The position numbers and the translations under genes were made by a program. 32,733 nt of DNA, from NCBI GenBank assembly GCA_016235815.1, contig JACRIM010000009.1, positions 1-32,733 on the forward strand. The letters run 5' to 3'. Source of the DNA: Planctomycetota bacterium (GTDB lineage Bacteria; Planctomycetota; Phycisphaerae; UBA1845; UTPLA1). Below are positions 8,484 to 17,100 of this stretch, piece by piece. Numbering within the stretch: position 1 is the first letter of the stretch; the number at the start of each line of letters is the position of its first letter. The notes under the pieces are model-generated. The model saw only the letters and a list, made by a program, of their open reading frames with translations, was not told the origin of the DNA and made no database searches.

Positions 8484-9620
8484 TTACATGAACGCCGGTG
8501 AGAAGTCGGTCGGCACTTGGCGCGTCAGCACATCGCAGCCGCCCGCCGTGACGGCGATCACGTCTTCGATGCGGATACCGAACTGGCCCGGGACATAGAC
8601 GCCCGGCTCGACGGTCAGCACCATGCCGGGTTGCAAGCGGGTCTTATTGCCGCGCACGAAGTACGGCGCCTCGTGAACATCCAGGCCGATGCCGTGTCCG
8701 AGGCGATGTACAAAATAGTCGCCGAGGCCAGCGTTTTCGATGACGGTTCGCGCTGCCGAATCGATCGATTCGCAGGGGATGCCGGGCCGAATCGCGGCAA
8801 TGGCGGCTCGCTGGGCATCGCGCACGACCGAGTAAGCCCGTTTGATTTCGTCGCTCACGTCGCCGACCGCGAAGGTTCGCGTCATGTCGCCGAGGTAGCA
8901 ATCCTTCGATGCGACGAAGTCGACAATGACCGCGTCACCGTCGCGGAAGAGCCGCGAACCCGTCGGCTGATGCGGAACGGATGCGCTCTCGCCACCCTGA
9001 ATCAACTCCCCAAACGGTGTGACGCCCATCTTTTCGAGTTGGCCGATGACATCGCGGCGAAGGTCTGTTTCGGAAATCCCCGCGCGAAGGCGCTTGGCGA
9101 TCAACGCATAGATCTTGCCCGTGTCGTCGCAGGCAGCGCGAATCGCGGCGATTTCCTGCGGCGTCTTGATCATGCGGATGGATTCGATCAGGTCGGTGTC
9201 GAGCAGCAACGTCGCACACGGCATAGCGGCCGCGAGCTTGGCTTGCGCGCCGATCCAGGTATGCCCGTCGAGGAGGATCGTGCCGGACTCAACGCCCATT
9301 CGCTCGGCAGCGCGGGCCACCGCCTGATACGGATCTTCATCCTCTTCCCACGGCACCAATTCACTGCCGGCGGGCAACCCCGAGGCGATGCTGGCCTCGA
9401 ACGCGGGCACCACGAAGCCAACCTGTCCGTCACGGCTGATCAGCCCGCAGACCAGTCGATCCGACGGCTCCAACGGCACGCCGCAAAATCCAAGGATGTT
9501 CGTGTTTCGAAAAACGAGCAGGGCGCCCGCGCCGCGCTTGGTCAATTCCGCCGCAGCGCGTTCGATGTGCTGTTGAACAAGGTCCGCTGAGATCGGCGGA
9601 CGAATCGTTTCGATGGTCAT
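8484..9620 (-). CDS. M24-family metallopeptidase, Xaa-Pro aminopeptidase/prolidase-like
   Basis: This is a predicted cytoplasmic dipeptidase or aminopeptidase that cleaves the bond before proline using two metal ions. The product has 378 residues. The N-terminal creatinase-like domain spans about 10-145, and the pita-bread catalytic domain about 155-370. All five metal ligands are present: Asp234 (IVDF), Asp245 (GDMTRTF), His309 (HRLGHGIGLDVHE), Glu338 (TVEPGVY) and Glu352 (IRIEDV). The start is the ATG at 9620; the TTG nine bases earlier is not needed. It is convergent with the zinc-ribbon gene, their stops 11 bp apart. Exact substrate (Xaa-Pro peptides, prolidase dipeptides) is not decided by sequence. 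Confidence 0.93.
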   Translation of the reverse strand: MTIETIRPPISADLVQQHIERAAAELTKRGAGALLVFRNTNILGFCGVPLEPSDRLVCGLISRDGQVGFVVPAFEASIASGLPAGSELVPWEEDEDPYQAVARAAERMGVESGTILLDGHTWIGAQAKLAAAMPCATLLLDTDLIESIRMIKTPQEIAAIRAACDDTGKIYALIAKRLRAGISETDLRRDVIGQLEKMGVTPFGELIQGGESASVPHQPTGSRLFRDGDAVIVDFVASKDCYLGDMTRTFAVGDVSDEIKRAYSVVRDAQRAAIAAIRPGIPCESIDSAARTVIENAGLGDYFVHRLGHGIGLDVHEAPYFVRGNKTRLQPGMVLTVEPGVYVPGQFGIRIEDVIAVTAGGCDVLTRQVPTDFSPAFM

Positions 9621-9858
9621 TCGGCGCAATCCTTAAGGCGATGCCGGCCGGGTGGGCTCCAACTTGCACCGGCAGCCATTAGTTTAACGTTATCATAATA
9701 GGATTCCAGAGAAAAAACGGAGGAAACGCGGGATGGTCGTTCTCGGACGACGTCTCATTGTGCGAATGCAGAAACGGGGCGTTTGCCCGAGAACGTGCGC
9801 GATTGACGCACTCAACAGGCACTGGCCTGGCTAAAATAGGCATCATCTGGAGGGGACC

Positions 9859-10611
9859 ATGATATCCAAACGAACCACGATGTGGCTCGCGATCTGCGTT
9901 GCCATCGTTGCAAACGACTTCACTCATGCCGCGCTAATTTCCATAGGGGCGTCGAAAGACAACACGCTCTATCAGGACGCGGCCGGTTCGCTGAGCAATG
10001 GCGCGGGACAGCGATTCTTTGCCGGCACCTCGGGCGGCGGCGGTGTTCGACGCGCGCTGCTCGCTTTTGATATTGCTTCCGCGGTACCCGTCGGCTCGGT
10101 GATCAACAGCGTTTCGCTTCGACTCAACATGTCCAACACCTCCGGCGGCCCGGCGATCATCGAACTTCGCCCGGCATTGCAAAACTGGGGGGAGGGGGCG
10201 TCGGTGGCCGGCGGGGGCGAAGGCGGCGGCGGACCAGCGACGTTCGGCGATGCGACGTGGCTGCACACGTTTTTTAACACGTCGTTCTGGACGAATCCGG
10301 GCGGCGATTTTTCAGCGACTCCGAGCGCGAGCCTTTCCGTTGGCGGCGTCGGCGCGTACACATGGGCGTCGAATGCGCAATTCGTGGCGGATGTGCAGAA
10401 CTGGCTTGATAATCCCGGCACGAACTTCGGCTGGGTGATCCTCGGTGATGAGGCGACCAGCAGCAGCGCGAAACGGTTTGATTCGCTCAACAACGCCAAC
10501 CCCGCGAATCGGCCGCTCCTGACCATCGACTACTCCCCCGTTCCTGAGCCTTCCTGCCTGGGCCTTGTCCTGCTTGGGGCGATTGGTAGCCGACGTCGTC
10601 GGCGCCTATAA
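9859..10611 (+). CDS. Secreted DNRLRE-type beta-sandwich protein with PEP-CTERM tail
   Basis: The product has 250 residues. The start ATG at 9859 has a strong GGAGGGG just upstream. Residues 1-25 form a signal peptide ending near THAALIS. The body, about 28-230, matches the pattern of DNRLRE-type domains (SKDNTLYQD..., RALLAFDIA..., VSLRLNM..., W-x-x-GGDFS..., WVILGDE...). These are beta-sandwiches found on secreted proteins. The end is a PEP-CTERM signal: VPEPS, a short hydrophobic helix (LGLVLLGAIG), then RRRRRL. That implies processing by an exosortase and placement at the envelope or in extracellular matrix. A TAAAAT box at 9832-9837 is a weak promoter candidate. The next gene has a related N-terminal domain. 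Confidence 0.85.
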   Translation: MISKRTTMWLAICVAIVANDFTHAALISIGASKDNTLYQDAAGSLSNGAGQRFFAGTSGGGGVRRALLAFDIASAVPVGSVINSVSLRLNMSNTSGGPAIIELRPALQNWGEGASVAGGGEGGGGPATFGDATWLHTFFNTSFWTNPGGDFSATPSASLSVGGVGAYTWASNAQFVADVQNWLDNPGTNFGWVILGDEATSSSAKRFDSLNNANPANRPLLTIDYSPVPEPSCLGLVLLGAIGSRRRRRL

Positions 10612-10612
10612 T
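10583..10612 (+). promoter_or_regulatory. Sigma-70-like promoter for the multicopper-oxidase fusion gene
   Basis: TTGGTA (10583-10588), an 18-bp spacer and a perfect TATAAT (10607-10612) lie over the end of the previous gene. Transcription would start near 10619 and give a leader of about 60 nt with GGAGGGG before the GTG at 10680. Confidence 0.45.
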
Positions 10613-10679
10613 CGGAGTAATCGGCCCGCTTGATTTCGTGCGAATCGAAGCAGGCACAGAATATTCCGGAGGGGAACTT

Positions 10680-13280
10680 GTGACGCTGTCTCCCATTCGC
10701 GCCGTGCTGGTCTGCGCTGTCTGGCTAACGATTGCCCGAGGCGCGTGGGCCGACACGGCAACGATATACCCCTCGAAAGACAACACACTCTACGAAAACA
10801 ACTTCGGCAGTTATAGCAACGGCATCGGCGATCACATCTTCTGCGGGCGAAATAACAGCGGCCAGCGTCGTCGCGCGGTCATGGCGTTCAATGTCGCGGG
10901 AAGCATTCCTGCCGGCTCCACGATCACCAATGTCTCGTTGCGACTGAATATGTCTCGGGCGAATGATGGATCCGGCGCGAGGACGCTCAAACTTCAACGG
11001 CTGCTCGCCGATTGGGGCGAAGGCACCTCGGACGCCAGCGCCAACGAAGGCAGCGGCGCTGCATCCACGACCAATGACGCCACATGGAAACATCGCTTTT
11101 ACAATTCGACGAACTGGACGACCCTCGGCGGCGACTTCAGCGCCACAATTAGCGCATCTACGGTCGTCGATCAGGAGGCCGCTTACACTTGGGGCTCCAC
11201 GGCGCAATTGGTCGCCGATGTGCAGGACATGCTCAGCAACCCCGGTACTAATTATGGTTGGATACTCATCGGCGACGAATCGGTTTTTCTCACGGCGAAA
11301 CGTTTTGACAGCAAGGACCTCGATAACGCCACCTCGAACTGGCCGCGATTGACGATCACCTATACGCCGCCCGTGCCAGTCGGGGCCTGCTGCTTTTCCA
11401 ACGGCACTTGCAGCGTGCTGACCTCCGCAAATTGCAGTTCACAATCCGGCACTTACCAGGGCAACGGCACATCCTGTTCGCCGAATCCATGCCCACAGCC
11501 CACCGGCGCGTGCTGTTTCAATAATGGCACTTGCTCGCAGCTCAGCCAGACGGCCTGCACCAATGCGAGCGGCGCCTTTCAGGGAAGCGGCACGACCTGC
11601 ACGCCGGGATTGTGTCCGGTTGTCCTGACGCCGTTTGTCGATGCACTGCCTATTCCCGGAGTCGCCCAGCCGACCAGCGGCTCGCCGGGCGGCGCGGCGA
11701 CGTATCGAGTGGACATACAGCAATTCCAGCAGCAGCTTCACGCCGATCTACCGCCGACCACGCTCTGGGGCTATTACGGGCAATACCCCGGCCCGACGTT
11801 TGAAGTGGCCGCCAACGTGCCCGTCACCGTCGATTGGGTCAATGATCTTCGCGAGATCGGCGGCGCGCTGCGCACGTCGCACTACCTCCCGGTTGAAGCA
11901 TGCCTGCACGGGGCGGAGAACGTTGCCAAGACCGTCACGCATCTGCACGGCGGACATATTCCGGCGGCCTACGACGGCCACCCCGATACGGCCTTCACGC
12001 CGGGCAATCATCTTGTTTATGAATACGGCAATCGCCAACTGCCCGCGACGCTTTGGACGCACGATCATTCGCTCGGCATGACGCGGCTCAATGTGATGAT
12101 GGGGCTTGCGTCGTTTTATTTGATTCGCGATGCGTTCGAACAATCGCTCGGGCTGCCCGATGGAATTGATGAAATCCCGCTGGCGATTCAGGATCGCACC
12201 TTCAACCCTGATGGCTCGCTGAAGTACCTCACCGTGTGGGACGAACATTTCTTCGGCGACACCATGTTGGTGAATGGCAAGGTGTGGCCGTACTTGAATG
12301 TGCGGCAGGGGAAGTATCGCTTTCGATTGCTCAACGGCTGCAACTCGCGTGTGCTTGCGCTGGCCTTGTCCAATGGCGCATCGTTCAACGTCATCGGCAG
12401 CGATGGTGGGTTGCTGGCTGCGCCGGTGACGGTTTCGCAGCTCACCTTCGGGCCTGGTGAGCGGTATGACGTGGTGATGGACTTTGCGTCCTATGCACCG
12501 GGCACGCAGATCACGCTTTCGAATTCCGCACCGGCGCCTCATCCCGGCACGCCCGGTGTTGGTGTCGTGCCGAACGTGATGAAGTTCATCGTTACCGCGA
12601 CGCCGGGCCATACGGATGCCGTGCCCGGTTCGCTGCGGCCGTTCCAGGCGATCCCCGAAGCTGACGCCGTTCGCACACGCGAGTTCGTGCTGAAGAAGCA
12701 AGCCGACCCGTGCACCGGTCAGGCGTGGATGATCAATGGCCTCGGCTGGGATGACATCACCGAATACCCCAAGGCGGGCGAGACGGAGATTTGGAGCTTT
12801 ATCAATCAATCGACCTTCACGCATCCGATGCACGTTCATCTCGTGATGTTCCAGATTCTCGACCGGCAGAACTTCACGCTCAGCGGCAACACGGTGATCC
12901 CCGTCGGGCCGCGTGTCGCACCGCCGGCGCATGAGGCCGGTTGGAAGGACACAGTACTGGCCGCTCCGAACCAGATCACGCGGGTGATCATGAAATTCAC
13001 GGATTACACCGGGCTTTATCCGTATCACTGCCACATCCTCGAACATGAGGATCACGAGATGATGCGGCAGTTCAGCATGGGCTGCACGAAGGGCGACCTC
13101 GATCAGAATCTGAAGATCGACGGGCGGGATATTTCACTGTTTGCCGGCGAGCTCATCACCGGCGGCACGCCCGGGACGGTGGAGTTCTGCGCGGCGGACA
13201 TGAACGACAGCGCGGGGATCGACATGGCGCTGGATTTGCCGAGTTTTGTGGATTGTGTTTTGAATGCGGTGTGTCCGTAG
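10680..13280 (+). CDS. Secreted multidomain CotA-like multicopper oxidase with DNRLRE-type and dockerin-like modules
   Basis: The product has 866 residues. The start is a GTG at 10680 with GGAGGGG upstream; this places a clean signal peptide first (MTLSPIRAVLVCAVW...GAWA). Domains in order: a DNRLRE-type sandwich (about 26-232) homologous to the preceding gene, and two Cys-rich repeats starting GACCFSNGTC (about 235) and GACCFNNGTC (about 275). Next comes a CotA/bilirubin-oxidase type multicopper oxidase (about 330-795), then two dockerin-like motifs (KGDLDQNLKIDGRD, about 803, and ADMNDSAGIDMALD). Copper ligands are complete: HLHGG, WTHDHS, HPMHVH and HCHxxxHxxxxM. It should oxidise phenols, metals or similar donors with oxygen outside the cell. 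The true substrate is unknown. Confidence 0.92.
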   Translation: MTLSPIRAVLVCAVWLTIARGAWADTATIYPSKDNTLYENNFGSYSNGIGDHIFCGRNNSGQRRRAVMAFNVAGSIPAGSTITNVSLRLNMSRANDGSGARTLKLQRLLADWGEGTSDASANEGSGAASTTNDATWKHRFYNSTNWTTLGGDFSATISASTVVDQEAAYTWGSTAQLVADVQDMLSNPGTNYGWILIGDESVFLTAKRFDSKDLDNATSNWPRLTITYTPPVPVGACCFSNGTCSVLTSANCSSQSGTYQGNGTSCSPNPCPQPTGACCFNNGTCSQLSQTACTNASGAFQGSGTTCTPGLCPVVLTPFVDALPIPGVAQPTSGSPGGAATYRVDIQQFQQQLHADLPPTTLWGYYGQYPGPTFEVAANVPVTVDWVNDLREIGGALRTSHYLPVEACLHGAENVAKTVTHLHGGHIPAAYDGHPDTAFTPGNHLVYEYGNRQLPATLWTHDHSLGMTRLNVMMGLASFYLIRDAFEQSLGLPDGIDEIPLAIQDRTFNPDGSLKYLTVWDEHFFGDTMLVNGKVWPYLNVRQGKYRFRLLNGCNSRVLALALSNGASFNVIGSDGGLLAAPVTVSQLTFGPGERYDVVMDFASYAPGTQITLSNSAPAPHPGTPGVGVVPNVMKFIVTATPGHTDAVPGSLRPFQAIPEADAVRTREFVLKKQADPCTGQAWMINGLGWDDITEYPKAGETEIWSFINQSTFTHPMHVHLVMFQILDRQNFTLSGNTVIPVGPRVAPPAHEAGWKDTVLAAPNQITRVIMKFTDYTGLYPYHCHILEHEDHEMMRQFSMGCTKGDLDQNLKIDGRDISLFAGELITGGTPGTVEFCAADMNDSAGIDMALDLPSFVDCVLNAVCP

Positions 13281-13362
13281 TACGTCATCGGCAATCAACT
13301 CCCGACCCCTTTTCTGCCTTCTTTTCTGCCTTCACGCTCGGCTCGCAAATTGTGGGGAATTG

Positions 13363-13391
13363 AAAGGTTCACCGGACGCTTACCTTTTTTT
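13363..13391 (+). terminator. Weak terminator candidate after the multicopper oxidase gene
   Basis: AAAGGT at 13363 can pair with ACCTTT at 13382 around a 13-base loop, and a run of seven T ends at 13391. The stem is short and A/T-rich, so support is limited. The rest of 13281-13404 holds only a short direct repeat, TTTTCTGCCTTC, near 13310-13333. Confidence 0.25.
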
Positions 13392-13404
13392 GTGCCGTCT
13401 CGGT

Positions 13405-14154
13405 TCAAAGCCAATCACCGTTCATCGAGTTACCTGACTTCCAGTGCGAGCTTAGGCCGCAATGCAGGCAGGACCGAGTCAACGTATTCGTGTATCCAAA
13501 GAGATGCCCGCGAACATAAAACTGCCTTGAACAACTGGGGCATCGAATGTTCAAGACGCGAAAGGCGCAGAAAATACCCCCGACGAACCCGCCCACGATC
13601 ACAGCAAGTCCAATACTGGACGCTGCTCCTTTGAACGGAAGAGCAAGCGCTCCACCAAGTATTGTTGAAATAATTAGTACTATGATCGGAACGAAACGGC
13701 TTCGACGAATCCTAGATAGTTGTGCTTCGACTATTTGAGTAGCTAGCTGTATAGGGCGTTGGCTTGGCGACGATCCGAGCTTCAGTCTCAACTGGCTCGT
13801 GTGACGCATAAGAACCTTCACAATTCTCGCTGTTTTCACGCCACCCTCTGAATCAAAAACAAAACTCGAATCCGCGATCGACTCAGCTCGACGGGCGACG
13901 AGTGACCTGCCGCTGGCATCGCAAATCAGCAGTGACTGTAACTGCGCATCATTGAAGTCGTTGACCATGCGCAGAAAAGCGGCACTTGATTCGCACCAAC
14001 CGAGCCGAATCGGCTCGCCATCATCAACGACGAGTATCGGATACATAACCCGACGGTCGACCTCATCGCCTGGGCAACTCAACTCGTCCATACTAATGAC
14101 GCAAAAGCGTCCCTTGTTAGCATTGACCATTCCATTGGTATCATCGCAGACCAC
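13405..14154 (-). CDS. Two-helix membrane protein with zinc ribbon, possible immunity partner of the RHS protein
   Basis: The product has 249 residues and no family I recognise. Residues 1-150 are a soluble domain (GRFCVISMDELSC..., YPILVVDDGEPIRLGW..., LLICDASGRSLV). Two membrane helices follow at about 155-174 and 179-201. The end has a CPSC...CLHC zinc ribbon (Cys205, 208, 229, 232). It starts with GTG nine bases after the RHS stop codon; later ATG starts at 14130 or 14091 are possible. Its base composition is visibly less G+C-rich than the nearby housekeeping genes. Small genes directly behind RHS genes often encode immunity proteins against the RHS tip, and a membrane location would be compatible with that. 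This role is an inference from position only. Confidence 0.6.
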   Translation of the reverse strand: MVCDDTNGMVNANKGRFCVISMDELSCPGDEVDRRVMYPILVVDDGEPIRLGWCESSAAFLRMVNDFNDAQLQSLLICDASGRSLVARRAESIADSSFVFDSEGGVKTARIVKVLMRHTSQLRLKLGSSPSQRPIQLATQIVEAQLSRIRRSRFVPIIVLIISTILGGALALPFKGAASSIGLAVIVGGFVGGIFCAFRVLNIRCPSCSRQFYVRGHLFGYTNTLTRSCLHCGLSSHWKSGNSMNGDWL

Positions 14155-14163
14155 CGCAACTCT

Positions 14164-17100
14164 CTAATAAAAAATCTTCCATATTACATATCCGACTCCA
14201 TTGGCCACCGCAGTATGCGCCTGGCCAACACTGTCAATTACACCAATTGTGTACGTATGTTGCAGATTTGCCCCAGTGCCCTTAGAGAGTCCAGGTAACC
14301 CGACGCCACCTTGTGCGCCAGCGTACCCAGATCCGCCCACGCCGCCCACATATATTGGACCCGCACCAATGCCGCCACACCAGCCTTTTCCGGTGAGTTG
14401 AGAAACACAATCTGCGTTTGTATAGGTGCCGACCGCCGACGCTCCCGCACCCGCGCCTCCCCCAACTCCTGCACCTCCTGAAACCAACACGTCACCCGAC
14501 CAGCCTCTATACCAGGGCGAATTAGAATCGTGCCCAATGTGAAGGCCAATACCTGCTGATCCTGCAAATCCAGGTCCAATTACGTCGAGATCTATTCCGA
14601 TGCCGATTGTTGTAAGGCCAGAGGGGTCTACCGAGCGTGTCGGTAGGCTATGGCAGTAACCGTATGTATTCAACCCACCCCGAATCCCAATCGGATCGCG
14701 CTGTACAAACCGCCCGCTCGACGGATCGTAGTAGCGATGGCCCACATGCTGCCACCCGAGTTCCGCCAGTGGATCACCGGTTCCCGCCTCCTGATACCCC
14801 CACGCCCCCGCGTAGCCATAGCGCGTATCCGTCGAGCCGTTCTCATACACCGGCTCGCCGAAGGCCGTAAAGACCGCGCGGCGGCTGACGGAACTGGTGT
14901 CATCCGTCATCGCCTCGGTCGTGCCGATGAGGTTCCCGTTGGCGTAGTTCGGATCGGTCGGCTCGGCCGGCGTGCCGGTCCAGGTGAATTGACCAAGGCC
15001 CGGCTCGTGGCCGATGGTGTCGTTCTTGGTAATCGTCTGGTTCGGCGGTGATCCCGTGATCGCCAGCGTGTAATCCCCGTGAATGCCATCGCCCGAGTAA
15101 TCGCTCCACGTCCCTTCAGCCGGGACGTTCCAACATGGCCCATCGGCCAGCGAAGGATCGTAAGGGAACAAAAAGTGCGCGGCGTTCGACGAACCGTTGG
15201 CCAGTTTGGGTCGCGGGTCGCGCCGCTGCGTGCGATAGCGGCCTCGGGCGCTGTCGTAGCGGTATTCCATGGCGGACAACCCGACCTCGTTGATCACGGC
15301 ACCGCTCGCATTGAGTTGCCACTTGGCCGACCGGGCGATCCAGATCAGCCCGGCGGAATTGTAGAGCAGATCCACGCCATGGTACCACTGGCCATTCTCG
15401 TTGGCGTCGCCGGTGATCTTCCAGCCGGTACGCACCATGCGACCCGCGAGGTCGTAAAGATAGACCTGTTCCTTCGACGAGGTAACTGGGTCGCCGAAGT
15501 AGGTGACCTCCTTCACGAGCCGATTCCCCTGACTGAAGTATTCCTCCGGGTCTGATACGTCGTAGGTATAGACTGTTAGAACATCGTCGAGCAGGTTCTG
15601 CTTGGTGAGCCGGTTGCCGGCCTTGTCGTAGGTGTAGGCGAAGCCATAAGGATGCAGGCCGGTCCGCTGCTCCTGAACGAGTCGATTGCGCCGGTCATAG
15701 GTGAAGTCAATCACATTCGGCCCGCCCTCGCTGGTCGTCTCTGTGATGTAGTCGACGAGGCCGTAGGGAGTCCAGGCGTATTGAAGCTGGTGCAGGAGCG
15801 CGCCGCCCGCCCACTCATGGCGAATCTTAGTCAGGCGATTGGCGAGATCGTATTCGTACCGTGTCTGGGTACCATTGCCATAAGCGACGAGCGTAACACG
15901 GTCGCCGTCATCGTATTGGGCCTGCACGGTGAAAATGTCCGTCGTGCCTTTTCGGCGAGCGTAGGATACCGGGCGACCAGCGGCGTCCAGTTGCACCTCC
16001 GAAAGTGTCCCGTCGGGGCCGGTTCGGCTGAAGTAGCCGCTGGTCCAGTCGTGGCCATACTGAATCGTCCGCACGAACGGCGTGCCCACACTGCTTGTCG
16101 CAGTGGCCTCAATGGAGGTGATGCTCGCCGAGGTAAGTCGGCCCAGATTGTCGTAGTTCATTTCGTGAGTGCGCGTGGTCGGCGCGCCGGTGATGCCGTC
16201 CGGGGCGCACTTGGGGTAGGCGGTGGTTTCACCGTTGGGGTTGTAGGAGATGTTGCCGTTCGTGCAGCCGCTGTTGACCGGGCAAAAATAAGCTGGAAGC
16301 GAAGGGAAGTGGAACTGGCAGTCGCCGCCGCCCGCCGCTGGGCCTGGATTGGGGGGCGAGGGAAAGCAGTCTGGGAGGTACCTACCTGCGCAAAACTCCG
16401 ACGCCACCAAGTCTGCGCAATCTACTCGGATCGGCCGGCCGAGATTATCAAGAGGGGTTTCTCCCGAGTTGATTCCGTTGCCCATGAACTTTGGGGTTCC
16501 GTCCGGAGCGTAATCGGTGGTGATGACAACCGGTGGGGCCGCGACATCGAGCAGGATCTCCGTCGGCGCTCCCTCGCGTTCTTGGTTGAGCCTTCCATAG
16601 GGATCGTATGTGTATTCCGTCACAACCGGATTGATCGAGAACGGAGGAATGACCTTCTTGAGTTTGCCGTACGCTGTGGGATTGTTGCCGGCGTCGAGGG
16701 CGTGATAACTCAGGAGCGTTTCGACGACGGGATCACCAGGATTGGCGCCGGGTTCGATGATCTTGGTGGGACTCGTCGGGTGAAGTGGATCATCGTATTC
16801 GATCTCGATGATTTGCGTCGTGCTGGAAGTGCCGGGCAACTCTCCCGGCGGTGTAATCATGACGAGGTTATGCAGGGCGTCATAATCATACATCCAAATA
16901 CTGCTCTCCGGGTCGAGAATGACTTCGAGGTCGCCGTTCGTCAGATTGTGCTGATAGAGCCACGCTTGACCGAGTGCATTTGTATAGACAGACACCTCGT
17001 GCATCAACGGGTAGCCCGGCGGATCACCATATTCGACCGATTGGGTGTGATTGAGCGGGTCGATCAACTCGACCAGATTGCCACTCGTTGTATCAAACGT

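Noticed and set aside
11748-13055. Minus-strand open frame (435 codons) in the multicopper oxidase gene
   Set aside because: The copper ligands lie on the plus strand; the antisense product has no motif.
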